A stretch of 64,000 bases of DNA from Sialis fuliginosa (GCA_961205875.1 OY540809.1:15450267-15514266), one strand, 5' to 3'; numbered from the stretch's first letter, positions 1 to 13,565 are shown. The notes: generated by a model from the letters alone, not told the origin. Made by a program: numbers and translations.

Positions 1-1659
1 GGGGGGGGGGTGTAATTACTTTTTACTGTAAATAAAAATGATGCGATGTTTTTAGTGGATTTATTTTTAGATGTATTTAATAAAATTTATACATATAAAT
101 ATATACACATTTTACAAATGACTGATTTTTAATTATTATTATTATTAAATGCCAGTTAAATTTTTTTCCGATTTGAAAATATTACATAATTTAATACACA
201 TAATTCGTATTTTTTGTCCTAAAGCCATTATCTAAAGCAGTAATTTACAAACTTTTTTTAAATCAGGCACCGTAATATGAAATTTAAAAAAATGTTTTTT
301 TATAAATAAAACTTTTCAGTTACGCTGTTTTTTACGCGCTGTTTTCATGGAACCAATTAACCGCATAAATGGAGGAATTACTGTATATATTTAACAAAGT
401 AATCTCGCCTTTCAAAATATCAAGCTCTAGCTAAATATATATATGTAGCAATAATAATATATACAATTAATTTATAACAACAACTGCGACTGTTGATTGC
501 TGCAGCCGTTGCCAGAGGTCGCTAGTTCGCACCCCCGCCCCCTACACCCCCTCCCAGCTATTGACACAAGTTTCTCTTGTGCTTATTGTTATGTAACAGA
601 TGTACTGAAGATTTAGTGCGAGCCGGGACTACTTTATGTGTTATTATATAAGTCTAAATATGTTCTGTCGATGTTTTCACTTAATTGATGTACCCCCTCT
701 CCCCCTCCTACACTCTCACACACCCGTCCCTGAAACTACTGTTTATATTGATTTGTTTTGATAGTGGGTAATAATGTTATATTTTTGCTATAATTTTTTT
801 CTACAGGTTGTTTCTTCCGGGAAAATCACCTGTATAAGAAAATACGATTTTTTAATTTTTAAAGATAAGAAAATCATAAATACATTTTTAAATTGACTAT
901 TTAAATGTATATTTATTACTTGACAAGAACTAACATATATGTGTATGAGTGTCCGCATAAAGGAGAAAACGGGGCAACCCCCACGAATAAATTGAAATAA
1001 TTTTATAACCTACTTATGAAATAAAAAAAAAAATTTTTTTATTCATGTGATTATTTATCGATAAGCTTTACCCACTTCTGCGGACGCCTCTGTATATCAA
1101 TTTAACCCTCCCACAAATAATGTACCTTTACTGTTTATAAAAAAACGATTTATTTATGTACTAATTTTAATTATTGCAATAATATTATTTTAATCATGAT
1201 CACAAAATATCAAAAATTTTAAAATCCTAGAACAAAGGACCATGTTATATAGATACATATAATAATTTCAACAGTCCAAAACATATTTTGTAAAGCGTTG
1301 TATTATTATAACAATACAATATATAATATTATGTTTTGTCATTTGCGAAATTAACGCAGAGCTTTTGGGGAAACGTCAAGTGTCCTTGCGTACGTGTGTG
1401 TGTGTGTGAGATAAATGTCAAGGGTCAGGCCGACTTCATTACGACCTGCCGGGGTCACAGATCCGAGGCAATCTGGCGGCATATGGCAGTACCATTATGT
1501 CGTTCGGACGATATTGATGGGAAATATTTTCAAGTATATATCAGAAATTTGTCGTAATGACTTCGTGAGTCCACTACAGTTGTTAACATTTCAGTTTCTC
1601 TTGTTCTGATTTTAGCAACACAAATTAGATATTTTACCCCTTATATTATATATTTTCTC

Positions 1660-1890
1660 TTTAAAAGAAATTCGAATGTTGGAAATCCGACCCTATAAAA
1701 TAAGAATCCGTCCGCAGAGCTTTCTGCGTTCGGATTCCCAACTTCCCAGCTTTCCACTATGTGACATTCGATGAATAGGGAGTGGGCGGGTGTGTATGCG
1801 GGGGTGTGAGTGTATGTGTGTGTGTGAGGGACGCTATACACAGCATTCTTTATTTGTCGGCCCGGCAGGAGGCGCGCGCGGCGCATAGAA
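1660..1890. promoter_or_regulatory. candidate conserved non-coding islet
   Basis: A block of mixed, CpG-containing sequence between AT-rich flanks. It carries an imperfect inverted pair (AGAATCCGTCCGCAGAG with GCGTTCGGATTCCCA) and a short TG repeat. A frame is open across part of it on the minus strand but resembles no family I know. A regulatory role is inferred only from the contrast in composition. Confidence 0.25.
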
Positions 1891-2639
1891 ATGGCCATCA
1901 AGTAGCCAATAATGTGTGATCTGAAAGCTCACCTTAACGCCTTGGAATAGGGCTTTAGTGGCGTCCGATTGTTACGGGATTGGATTTTTAGGTGGGATTT
2001 CGACGATTCCATGTAAGCAGTATGTTTTTTGATATCCCAGGGTCTTACGCAATGTGCAATTTGAAGATTTTTATCAACGAGAAATAGCGGTTGGAAAACA
2101 TTGTTTCGTTGTACTCAATTATTTTGAAATTTCGTTTAATAAATTGAAGTACAGCACACCTTCGTTATTACGAACAAAAAGAAATAATCAATGCATGTTT
2201 AGTATGTATTAAAAAATATCTATTTCAATACTACAATAATTTTTTGTCTTTAAATTACAATTTTTTAATAATAATACATATATCTTCAAACAAGTATATT
2301 TCAGCAAAGAAAAATCATACATTTAAAAGTAAAAAATCATTTTAAAGAGGAAAGACAGTACTATCTGTTACCGTAACGAAAAAAATTACCTACTTGGAAA
2401 TAAATTTTTAAACATTGTCAAAAACATGACGTGAAAAACTGATACAATAGTAATTTTTCAAAAATATCTTATCAGATTCCCAGTGTATTCGACGAAACGT
2501 TAGACAGATAACTAACCTAAAAAACTCGACCTACATATTTCCAAAGAATCATTGCAAAATCTCGAGTAAAATAAATCATAAATACCATCGACATTTCGCT
2601 CTTTCAAAAGAAATAAAAACACAAGTATACAATGTGCTT

Positions 2640-2880
2640 TATAAATTGGAGTCCTCCTCGCAAAACCCCCGGCGCATAAACACGAGAGTGCGGGCGCGGG
2701 ATAAGAGCCACCCGGCCGCCCCCCCGGTCCGGCCGCCCGATGTTAAATAGCCAATTTAGGGCTCAGGCACGTAGACAACTAATGTTTGATCGCGACCCAC
2801 CGAATACGCGTGGCGCTCTAATACCACGTGTGTGGGAGGGGGTGAGAGGGGGGGGGCTCACGTATGCACGTATGAATAGT
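2640..2880. promoter_or_regulatory. CpG-rich islet with G-runs, candidate regulatory element
   Basis: The sequence is densely CpG- and C/G-rich (CCCGGCGCATAAA, GGGCGCGGGATAAGAG, CCGGTCCGGCCGCC) in an otherwise AT-rich intron. It is followed by a G-run block (about 2832-2858) that could form a G-quadruplex on the plus strand. There is no open frame of note. Function is inferred only. Confidence 0.3.
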
Positions 2881-5029
2881 ATAGGTATGTAGTTATAACA
2901 GTGGTTCTATATATTTTAATCGTTAGTAGATGGGGATCCTCGAATTTATTATTTTAGAAAATAAAGAATAAATTACTATTTAATAAGAAGTTATGGATTT
3001 TGGCTTGTACCCAGAAAATTCATATTTAAAGTAATTTTCGATATTTTGTTAAGCGATTGTTCGGCTAGGTACTATTTTTTTAAATAAAAAATATGTACCT
3101 TTTGTTATGTTCGAAAAAATAAATATTTCATATACAAATAGTCAAAAATCATTGTTTTTCAATAAATGAAATATTGAAAGGTTTGGATAACTTAAAGATG
3201 CTCATAGTAAGAGTTCTGACAGCACGAATTAATTATAGTAGCCAAGTCTCACTCACAGCTCTAATTTCTGATTTCATCAATCAATATCAGTAAATATACT
3301 TTATATTATTTTACATTATGTCCAATTTTAATTGTAATTTTTTTTGTACTTGCTAAAAATAATACTTAAATTAATTTTTAATAAATCGCGTCGCCGCCGG
3401 TTTGGCCAAAAACGGCGACGCTGTCATAACTCTTCCTTGAGTATCTCTAGGTTAGCAGTCTTTCTACGCACTGCTACTGAAATTGATGAATTTAAACTTC
3501 ACAAAGCGATTTCAAATTACAACAAAAATTATCATCTCAATCAGATAACTAGTTATATTAATTTACATAACATCATTTTCTTCGGAACCATACCACCGTA
3601 CAAAGCGAGGTACACGCATACCAACCAACCAAAAAATATTTCACCAATTCCAAATAAAAAAAGTATATATAAATCCGCAATTTGACGATCTCAATAGAAC
3701 ACGTCGATTCGGCTTACTTACTGCGTGGGTGTATGCGAGAAAGCGTGGGTGTGAGCGGAGTCACCGCACAGAAGTGTCGGTACAGTGAGTGAGAGGTGCG
3801 GGATAGGGCACGGTGGAAGGGCGCTAGAAGGGAGGGGGGGGCGACACACAACACACGTAAATCAAACCGTGACTGCGACAGAAGCGGTGTTCCGGTTTAA
3901 TCCGGAGCCGAGGAAAAACCGGACAAAGGAAGCGTAATCCGAACGAGAATTTACGACATGTCGCGGTGCTCACATCCCCCCTTCCCTCAAACTCTCTCGT
4001 GCCACAACCCTGGAACATGTGGACTTTACCGGGATACTAAAGACTTATATTCCGAATTTCTTCGTTACGATTTAAAAAAAATAATATAAAAATATATAGA
4101 AGAAACATATATCATCAGCATAGTCTTTTTTGATTCTACCAAATGCTTATAATTCCAATAAATAAAAATAATATTTTAGTCTAAAGTTGTTGCGAAAGTT
4201 ACTCTGAAATTATTATTTTAAAAATTTTAATCATTTAATTTATTATTTGTTTTATCTTAAAACATTTTTACCACCATGCATGTGTAACACTTTTATAAAG
4301 AGAACATTCTTATTGCTATAAAATCCAATAATAATAAACAGGGTAAGTATTCCATTTAAAAAAAAGGTTAAATATCAATATATCTTTTAAATTCGACATT
4401 CAATTGATTTTTTCTTTTTGAGACCGGGAAAAAACTGATTCTTTGCCCATTCAACCGATCTTCTAGCTCCAATATTAACAGAGTTAGCAACTGGCGAACA
4501 GCCTGTATACATGAACATTTAATGACAGTAACATAATAATCAGTATTTTTTACTGGTAAAGAAACGCCAGGGCTTTTGAAGACAAAAAGCCACAATATCT
4601 CAACAAGAGAGTCCCCAAACTACTACGGGTCTTATCGCGACATACAATTATTAATCAGGAACCACGTCACATATCCGATAAAGCAAATGAAAACGACCCA
4701 CGATAACAGCATAGTCCCAACACATACTCACACACACTCACCCGAACACACACCCGCACCTTAAACACTTGATACATCTTCCCCTTTAACGTTTCTATCA
4801 AATTTGTATTATGTGAAAATGTTAAATACTCCTGCCTAATTATTTGTGTTAAATTTCTAGAATATATTTTCATATCAAATCAATGAATTATTACAATTTT
4901 AATTTGATACGTTTTTTAATGGAAAATATAAAAAATGTTATTTATAAATTGATATTTTTATGAAAGGATGAAATTTAAACGTTGAAATACGACTAAAATT
5001 TTTTTAATTTTAGATTTCGTATGTTTTTG

Positions 5030-5165
5030 TTATGTAGAAAATGACGTGAAAACTTGACATTTTCAAACCGCAGATCTGTATCTCAAACCATTCTTGAGAT
5101 ATGGATTCTCAAAATTTTAATTTTGGTGAAAATTTATCAAATTTCATGGTTCAAATTTTTATAAA
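5030..5165 (+). repeat. interspersed repeat fragment, TTTTCAAACCGCAG family
   Basis: ATGACGTGAAAACTTGACAT, TTTTCAAACCGCAGATCTGT and CTTGAGATATGGATTCTCAA match one arm of the foldback repeat at 35455 and the copy at 58808. Confidence 0.6.
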
Positions 5166-5779
5166 AATATCAAATTAATGATAAGAAATTAAGAAGGAAC
5201 ATTATAACTTACTATTTATCATGCATAACCAAACATATTCATATGCTTATAGGTAAGACAAATGTCTTCCAGGCTCTAACAGTTATTACTTATGCACTCA
5301 GAACACAATACCTAATTCCCAATTATCCAAACAGTCCCCATATGTACAGCATCCCACTAATAATCTCCCCAGATATCCAGTTATCATATAAAGCAATTTA
5401 TCTTAAAACAATTAAACAGTACTGCACATGTATATAATATAATAAATCATCTACAAAAATCCCACGTCGAAATTAGGGCATAATACACACCCCCCCGGGC
5501 ATTCTCCCAAAGTGCGAATAAGTGTACGCGGCGGTGGCCGCCCCCTCTAACAACCCTTTGTTTATTTGAAACAAATAATACATCAATGCCGTTAACCCTT
5601 TACTCACTAATCTGTCATTTATCGAACGGAAGGGTGAGCTATGTTGGATTGCTTACATTTCCTTTATTTGTTGTTAGAAAAGGTTTTATCTTGGCTTGAT
5701 CAGATTATGGATATTTTTTTAACATAGTACTTGATATAATCCATAGCATGCTATGTTTTTTTTGTATTTTATTAATTAC

Positions 5780-5905
5780 TAGCGCATTAGACCCGGTGTT
5801 ATCCTAGTTAATATCCACAAATTATACACCAAAACGTTCATTGTGAAACATTCAATACATTAGTGAAAACCGGAATAAAATCCGTTCAGTAGTTACTGAT
5901 TCTCA
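5780..5905 (+). repeat. interspersed repeat fragment, CCGGTGTTAT...GTGAAAACCGGAATAAAAT family
   Basis: Shares its wording (ACCCGGTGTTATCC, ACCGGAATAAAATCCGT) with copies at about 24235-24420 and 41205-41465. The latter two run on into short CAGACAGA repeats and an ACTTTGTTTTA or GTTGTTTTATG end. This looks like the 3' part of a non-LTR element or a SINE. Family not identified. Confidence 0.6.
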
Positions 5906-6074
5906 GTCTCATACAAACGAGTATCAATTTTTATATAAATAACTTAACTTATTTTGGCATTTCCGGTCAAATCTTAGAACGCAATTTTAATCTGATAGTA
6001 ACTTTAGATAAATTCTATTTATAAGTTTGTCATAATATTAAAAGGAATATAAAAACTTGCATTAATTTAGAATT

Positions 6075-6254
6075 TAGCTGTTATCCGTAACTTCTTGCAT
6101 AGAATTTGGATACAAAGTAGCCTATTTCCTTTCTCAGGATGCAAGTTATCTCCCTGTCAAATTTCATCAAGATTGGCTCAGCGGTTTAGTCGTGAAAAGA
6201 TAATACACAGACAAACAGACAAAGTTACTTTCGCATTTATAATATTAGTATGGA
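6075..6254 (-). mobile_element. Helitron-like repeat (Lep1/MINE type)
   Basis: Read on the minus strand it begins TCCATACTAATATTATAAAT and passes through the GACAGAC-type repeat and the AACCGCTGA block. Its terminal hairpin (CGCGGACGAAGTCGCG in better copies) is eroded. Non-autonomous, no coding capacity. Confidence 0.75.
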
Positions 6255-7505
6255 TACAATCGTGGCTATCCGTTCAATAAAGAGCTCTTTAAACTATTAC
6301 TAAAAAATAGGATTTTTAGGCTTTTTTCATCTTTTCAATTTTGGGACTAAATGCGAAAATTAGTTTAAGATGTACCTAGTATTATAAATACTCAGGTTTT
6401 TTTTTTGTATTTCGAATAGTATCTATATTTAAAATTTTGAAATAAAGTTTTACATTTTTTTTGAGATTTAAACATATTATTTTGATAATTTTAGATAAAA
6501 TTTTTAAGCAATTTCAACCATCGAAACCTCTATTATAGGCGGTTTAATCAGAAAAACAATTAAATATTCCAAAATAGAAAAAATTTGAAAAATTTATTTA
6601 TAACCGAATCAATTTAATATGGTTTATGTAATATGACTTTCACATATTATTTCGATTTTTCATTAGACACAAATTGAAAAATATAACTGCATCATACAAC
6701 CATATCAAATACACATGAACCAAAATGCAGTATTCATGTTCTGGCACTAAAACCTCACAATACAGTCATCCTTAGGGACTTAGAAGACCGTATGTAGCAT
6801 CACACTCACACACACGTAGATGTATATGTGTGACTGGGGTTCGAAGGAGTGTCGAGTGCACTTCGAGTGACTTTTTGAGTACCGCTTAACGTCCAATTGT
6901 TGAGTTATTTTGATTTAATTCACGCTTGTTACACTTCCTGATACAAATGCAATAAGGAAGTCGCCTAATTCTAATTGTACCGAATGTGTCAATTGGTTTA
7001 TTTATTTATTTATTTCTCGTCGTCTGAGGATGTACAGTATGATTATAAAGTAATCATACTTAAATATTTAATAACAATAACAAGTTTTTACTTTATACAA
7101 AGGTGTAATGAGTGCCATATGACTTTCTTATACGTAATATTGAGAGTGAGTTTAAAAAATGTATAAGATAAAAGTTTGTAGTTGTAGAGAATATTATCTA
7201 CAATTTATGTCCCATTAAATTTATTCGATATTTTATAAGTTTTCCAGAAATATTTAATAAACAAATGTATAAAAGTAAGCCATAAAGATGTTCTAGTAAA
7301 TAATAAGTTTAGGAATAAATTATTAGAAAACAGTGTTAATGAATGTAATATTTTATGCAAATACAATTACTTGTGATTCATAGAACACTAGATTTCAACA
7401 CAAGTGTCTGGTAAAATAAATAAATACATATATAAAAATATAATCGAAGGATTGAAACCGACATTGGTGCAGTGTTAAAACAAAGCAAACAAATAATCCG
7501 GGTTA

Positions 7506-7620
7506 ATGATGAACGCCCAATTTGCCTCCAGGGAGAACGATAGGGACCCGGAGCTGCCGGACAATCGCATTAGTGCACTGCGACATACCGCACCCCCAAC
7601 TCCTGCAGGGTTTAAACTAC
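7506..7620. promoter_or_regulatory. candidate conserved non-coding islet
   Basis: A block of balanced composition (GGGAGAACGATAGGGACC, GGACAATCGCATTAGTGC) in an AT-rich setting, matching no other repeat in the window. The short open frame across it has no recognisable domain. A role as an hth enhancer is possible but unproven. Confidence 0.25.
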
Positions 7621-7852
7621 CCCATGTATGTACAAATACAAACATTCATTATTTGTCTTGTGTCGATTTTTTTCGATTTTTTTTAAACTGGTGATACGTA
7701 TTAAAAATTACTAATCGGAAATAACGTGGTATTGTATTTCATATTATAAAAAAAAATCGTTAATACTGATTTTTTTACTTTTCATTTTTTGGTCGAAAAG
7801 TGACCTACCTTAATTTTGATAAATCTTTATATTTTAATCCAAAGAACATGTT

Positions 7853-8340
7853 TTGAGGGTTCCGTTGAAAACTAGGAACCCTTATAGTTTCACTCTGTTC
7901 GTCTGTCTATAAAAAGTTTATACTTATTAAGATGGAATTTGGTATAGTGACGTAGATTGATGACCCAAAAACAGAAATTATGAGATTTTTGAAAAAAAAA
8001 AGTATATTCAAACTTTTTTTCATTTATTTCATTGAATAGGTCCTCTAAAATGTAACAAAAAATATTAAATGACTCTTTGATTTGAATCCTTCAGTCACGA
8101 TATATTTGCTTTATGTGGTTATCAGAGCGTCCCCCCTTCTAATTTCTAAACTATCGATGCAAAAAATCTAAAAAAATTCCAGAATGTAGCTTTTAATTAG
8201 TACTTTCAATGAAATATATAACAAACACTGTCGCAATAATAGTTTATGAAAATTTTTGAAATCTCTTTCTTATAAATCGTAGTGAAAATTACTACGGAAC
8301 CTTATCATGTGTGTGCCTAACGCGCACTTGGCCATTTTAT
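7853..8340 (+). repeat. interspersed repeat beginning GGGTTCCGTTGAAAA
   Basis: Opens with AGGGTTCCGTTGAAAACTAG, then a TCTGTTCGTCTGTCTAT run, AATTTGGTATAGTGACGTAG and a polymorphic A/T tract. It closes near ACTACGGAACCTTATCATG. An inverted relative lies at 28478-28862. This is probably a decayed non-LTR-derived repeat. No intact frame. Confidence 0.6.
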
Positions 8341-8344
8341 TTTA

Positions 8345-10050
8345 GAAAAATATATATTTAACAAAAAAATTAAATTTGCATTTGTTCGATAAAAATTGTT
8401 TAATTAGTAAGTTATTTTTTTATAAAACTAGTTAGATTGGCTTCTGAATGATATAATAAGGTCTTCAGCCTCTATTCATTAATACATACATCATCATTAT
8501 TCATTACAAGAAAATGAATAAAAAAACATACACACCTTATACGTCTGCGAACACAAATTATTTATTCGCATACAAACACACATACAAACATATATACATG
8601 CATATTGCATAGCCACCACAATGTACCGGATATGCAATTGAAGTTGCTTGAGAAACGGTTTCCGGCACTGTTGCTACGGAAGTGCAATCAGCCGGGATTA
8701 TTGAATAATTACAGCAACATCTTGACCGTGAATATGTAACAAGCGTGTCCACTCGTAAGGTGTTTAGAGCAACACACTTGTGTGAGCAAAAACAAAATTT
8801 ATTTAATTAAGTAATTTTTAAATTAGTTCCAGGAATAGAATATTTTGAATAGGTCGAATTAATCTTCTAAGATTTTTATCAAACTATTTAAAATATAAAA
8901 CATACTCCTGTTTAGCGACATAGAACTCTGAAACTATACATTGCACAACATTCAGATTTGTCTTAAAATATTTGTTGTATAATATATTTATACATTTTAA
9001 ATTTTTAAATAAAAAGGTTTGGAAGTTACAGCTACATATTTAAATAAAATTCATAAAAAAATATTTTTTTCAATTACTTAAATCAGTAGAAAAAGGGTAT
9101 TTTTATTATCCTATACCTGCAAATACATGGGTTTTTATTTATTTTTAATAATTCGTTATTTTAAAATACTATTCATAATTTTTTTCTGAATTACTGACGT
9201 TTTAATTTTATTGCAAATACAATAATCGAGTTGATTAAAGTTTGAATGGTTAAGAACCCACTCATTTGATTTTGCGGACTCAAAAATAATTGCAATACTA
9301 ACATCCATTTATTAAATTAATGAGTTAAAACTACGAAACGATTGGAAACTAAAAGACGTACAACTAGAATAAATAAACATTTTAAGACCATTTTAATGTT
9401 TTTATGATGTATATCCACTATTTTTATCCACCCAGTATACATTTTGGATTAGATATAGTTGCAGTATTTTGTGGCGAGAGATCAAGAGAAGAGGGGTGAT
9501 GGGGGGGAGGGGGTTGATGGCAGCGGTGGCGGTAGCAATCACTCATCCGCGCGACGCCCGATGGCGCGCTAATCGCACTAGCATTGTCGGTGGTCAGTGA
9601 GTCGCGCATAATGGTCCCATAACAACTCCCGCGGAAACACACACACACGTGATGGTCTTCCGATATAATACAGGTTACCTCCTCTTCCCCCCCCCCTCTC
9701 CCTCAGCACCTCACATAGAACAGATATATCTCATACCGTCCATATATGTCGATTTAGAATTTTACTATAAAATAGAGTTTACTTAAAATTTTTGGAAAAA
9801 TGAAATTTTCCGGAATTTTTTTCTGCATTTTAAGAGAAGCCAACAGTTTATAGTCATAAAATCTTGATCTCAGTTTAAATTTGAAAACATTACTAATTAA
9901 TATTCAATTATTACATTTCTGAAAAATTCATTAATTTTATTGCAAAAGTTATAATGACTTTTTTTTATAGAAAACTGGCTGTTATCGACTCAGTTTGGTT
10001 AGGTAGGAGTTGCCAGACATAGAAAATAAGGACGCGTGTACAAATGTCTC
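8345..10050. other. gene-free intron stretch
   Basis: AT-rich sequence with two islets: 8530-8760 (CA-type repeat next to balanced sequence) and 9465-9720 (GGGG runs, then a CpG-rich block GTCGCGCATAATGG, a CA run and a C-run). The G-run block at about 9493-9516 fits a G-quadruplex pattern on the plus strand. No gene or complete repeat was recognised. Confidence 0.5.
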
Positions 10051-10194
10051 ACACCCATTTTTTCGGGATACAAAGTAGTATTTGTCCTTCCTCAAGATAT
10101 AAGCTATCTCCTTTCATCAAGATCGGTTCAGCAGTTTAACCGAGAAAAGGTAACATAGACAGACATACTTTCGCATTTATATTAGTAGTATGGA
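10050..10194 (-). mobile_element. Helitron-like repeat (Lep1/MINE type), internally shortened
   Basis: Minus-strand TCCATACTACTAATATAAAT start, then the AACCGATCTTGATGAAAG block and the ATACTACTTTGTATCCCGAA block. The CTAG end is not clear. The adjoining ACACCCATTTTTT and GTACAAATGTCTCACA wording links it to the variant copies at 46092 and 54102. Confidence 0.65.
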
Positions 10195-11079
10195 TTTAAT
10201 GATCTTTAAAAATTTTACGTAATATACATCGTTCTTGAGATATTTAAAAAAAAGAAACATTTTTTTGTATTTTTAATAATTAATTGCAAAACTTATTAAG
10301 CCAGAAAAACTGAAAATATTAAGTCCGCTTTTCTTAGTCGCATTAGCTTCTGAACAACCCATTTGATGATCTGTCATTAAATATCATCATATATTACTCA
10401 CATCCTAAAGTTTACATGTCTTATGAAAAATCGTTGGTGTATTCACATTAAAAAACACACGTTTGGTGACAGTAATGTCTGAAAAAATGACCTGTCGTGA
10501 TTTCTTCTAAGATCAAAGTGAAGGAAGCACTTAGAGAAAATGCTAAAAGATTATTTGTTTATTTTTTGATGTTTTTTTTTTATTTACTTTTGTCACATTA
10601 ACAGTCCATTTATTTAATTCGAGTGCAATTGCATCAAAGACAAACTGAATAACAAATTTACTTACGAATTGGCAAAGAGATGGATGTAATTAAATATTTA
10701 TTTGTAATAATTTACTTAACTTAAGTAAAGTTTACAGTTTTCTTTGATATTTGTTAAAATTAATAACACTAATTCACATGGTCATTAAAAAACTTTTTTT
10801 TTATGAAATATTTTGTAAAGTGAAATTATCTATTTTTACATAATAATTGTTGAGTTATAGATTAAGACACATCACTTAAGTAGTAGGAATAATTATATTC
10901 ATTACAATTAAACCCCATTAAGATAAGTTAGAACACCCATACAGAAAGCTAGCTAAAAATACATCGTATTTATTCTTATCTTAAATTATTTAATACAATA
11001 TACTTAATTTCTTTCTGTTTTAATGGTATCCTATTAATATAATTGTATGGAAGAGTGGTTTCCAAAATGTTTGATTTTT

Positions 11080-11260
11080 GTAACCATTTTATGCATAACT
11101 ACAACAAATATACACTGATTTGAGCGATTTTTGTTTGTTTGAAAGAGTATAATCCCAATATGGTCCCATATAAATTTTATCAAAATTTGACCATCGTCTT
11201 TGAAGATACCCCACTCAAAAGGAAAAATTAAAAACTTTTTAAGAAAAAAATAAACCAACC
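11080..11260 (-). repeat. interspersed repeat of the GAAGTCGGTT family (fragment)
   Basis: Shares the ordered blocks GGGATTATACTCTTTCAAAC, TATGGGACCATATTGG-like and TTTGAGTGGGGTATCTTCAA with copies at 28160, 55453 and 59946. Such repeats are common in lepidopteran introns. No coding frame. Confidence 0.55.
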
Positions 11261-11639
11261 TAAAAAAACTAAAAACACTGAAAACTATTTAATAATTTAA
11301 TTTAACAATTTTTGACGTTGCTTTTACTTTTTCTTTCTTAAAAAGTTGTATATTTGATTAGCACCGACTCCAAAATTTTTTAAGTCGAATTTATTTAATA
11401 CATTTTTTTTATGTTTCTTTTTAATATTATATAATAATAAATTATTGCTTTATTCCTATATCATTCCTTAGAAAATACTAAAGCTTCACATGATAACCTC
11501 CCTTCCCCCCCACGAAGAGACTTTAGAAAACACTTATCTACAAAATGAAAAAAAAATACAAAATTTTATTTATGCTCAAAAACTTATATTAAAAAAAACT
11601 GAATAAAATCCGATTCACCATCTTTTTCTATCGCACACC

Positions 11640-11860
11640 ATCACGTTTGATCGTCTCCCATTGACACATCGGCAGCCGGCGCACTTTTACTTGGCGCTCT
11701 CTAGTAGAGTGGTACAATATTTCATTTCCCTCTAGATCTAGCCGAGTCTGTCAAACTCATGCCATTGGGGAAATGGCCGCGACGTCATTACGTTGACGTA
11801 ATACCCCAGAAGATGGCCTTCTTCTAGCACACTTTGCACCCCCACAACACCCCTTTTGTC
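11640..11860. promoter_or_regulatory. candidate regulatory islet with a bZIP-like palindrome
   Basis: A balanced, CpG-containing block. At 11787-11802 it holds ATTACGTTGACGTAAT, a perfect 7-bp inverted repeat with a 2-bp spacer and bZIP half-sites (TTACGT), just after a second GACGTC site at 11781. It also carries CTGTCAAAC (TGTCA, the Meis/Hth core) near 11748. Role inferred from motifs only. Confidence 0.35.
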
Positions 11861-11968
11861 GCGCCACGATCTTTACTTTATATCTACTGCACTTTTATTC
11901 TTATATAATGTTTTTGTTACATAATTTAACTCATTTACGCCCAAATAAATAAAATTTATATATACAAG

Positions 11969-12173
11969 TAGTAACTGCTACCTGCGACTTACTCAAAGTA
12001 AAATTTGTATTTTTTTAATCTAATTAATTTTTATTTCGGGATACAAAGTAGCTTATATCCTTCCTCAGGATACAAACTATCTCTCTGCAAAATATCATCA
12101 AGATCGGTTTAGTAGTTTAGCCGTGAAAAGGTAACAGACAGAGTTACTTTCGCATTTATAATATTAGTAAGGA
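11969..12173 (-). mobile_element. Helitron-like repeat (Lep1/MINE type)
   Basis: Plus-strand reading shows GCTACCTGCGACTTAC, then GGGATACAAAGTAGCTTATA, TCAAGATCGGTTTAGTAG and TTTATAATATTAGTAAGGAT. This is the family in reverse, with both ends still recognisable though diverged. Confidence 0.75.
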
Positions 12174-12975
12174 TTATTTTAAAATACATACATAGATAAA
12201 CATATTATTGCATTTTTATCTTTATATATTTTTTTAGTTATCACCTTGAAAATTATTGGATTAATATAAATACAGATTGTATATTTTATTAAAAAAATTT
12301 TTTGAGTGTTTTCAAGGCGATATATTCGAGCTCATTCTATGCATTATAAGTTATATATTTGAAAATATCAGGTACGACAACTGATATTTTTTCGTAGTTT
12401 TTTAAATTAAAATTATTTAAAAACAGAAATTTTATTAAAAATAAATTAATTCACAACTATTCTAATTTACGTTATTATTTTTGGCATCCACCTAAGAGTC
12501 TAGTTAAAAAAGTTTACCCGTTATACTGATGTATTTTTTTTTTTTAAATAATAAATTAAAATTTATATAATTTGCTTTCAAGTAAAAATAAAATATAAAT
12601 AAAAAAAGATCAAACGATAAAATTATACATTCTTTTATTCCACCAAAAGTGACCATATAACATTAAAAATAAATCAAGTACCAGCATATGTAAAATATTC
12701 ATGTCCCGGAAATTCATTAGAATTCGTAAACAATAAAAATATTTACTCCCCCATCCCACTCCCATCGAAAAAGCGGGACATTACACATAAATATGAATTT
12801 TTATATAAAATGTTCCTAATCGAAATCCTGCATTATTGCATATTGCTAAACACAGAATGGGCACGCAGAAACAGGGTCTGGTATATTTAATCGACGTAAA
12901 TTCATCGCTATTGATTGTTAGGTTAGTGGGGCAATTTTTCGTCGGGCTATTTTAATTTTTTTTTATTTATAGATT

Positions 12976-13085
12976 TTTCTTGGCTAAACCAATAGCTTGT
13001 ATCTTGAGATAGAACATAGGCTACTTTGTATCCCGAAAAATTGATTAGATAAAAAAATACAAATTTCACGCGAACGAATCTGCTA
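12976..13085 (+). mobile_element. Helitron-like repeat (Lep1/MINE type), 3' part
   Basis: Holds TTGGCTAAACCAATAGCTTG, AGGCTACTTTGTATCCCGAA and the 3' end ACGCGAACGAATCTGCTAG. The 5' part is missing. Confidence 0.65.
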
Positions 13086-13369
13086 GTACTTAAATTAATA
13101 ATAATATTTATTTCTTGAATCTATATTTTGAAACGAACTTTTTACGAGCAATATTGCTCTGATCAAAAGGTCTTGGTTTGAAAATGGGTTTTTTGGGGGG
13201 TTTCAGGTCCCCAGTTCTTTCTTTTATTTATGAATCGAATAAATATTTTAAGTTCCAAAAAATAGGTATTAAAAAAAAAAAATTTATGAGTTTATCACTT
13301 CTTCAAAAAGGCAGTAACTAGTTGATTGATAAAATTAAATTGTTATTTAATTGAAAACATTCAGTTATT

Positions 13370-13565
13370 TTACAGACATCGACCAAATAGCCAGTTTTCG
13401 GCGATGGAATATCCCATTTCGAAAAAAAATAGGAAAAAATGTACATTATTTTTATAATTACTGATAAGTTACCTACTTTCTATTAGTGGTAATTAAGTAT
13501 CATGTCGATTAAAATACATCTATAGCGATCAAATTGTCGGCGATGAAACGTCCAATTCCCAAAAA
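13370..13565. repeat. paired short repeat (TCGGCGATGGAAT / TCGGCGATGAAACG)
   Basis: Two direct copies about 150 bp apart share ACATCGACCAAATAGCC-like and GGCGATGRAAYRTCC wording and are followed by A/G runs. Unassigned. They may be the two ends of one decayed small element. Confidence 0.35.

Larger units (their letters stand above)
1..5770. other. gene-free AT-rich intron with GC-rich islets
   Basis: No gene was recognised. The stretch starts in a run of G. It holds a repeat fragment near 320-390 whose core (GCTGTTTTCATGGAACCAAT) recurs at 23408, GC-rich islets at about 480-560, 1420-1480, 1660-1890, 2640-2880 and 3720-4015 with short TG or CA runs, a repeat fragment near 5035-5160, and a C-run with CpG islet at 5485-5560. 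The rest is AT-rich filler. Confidence 0.6.
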
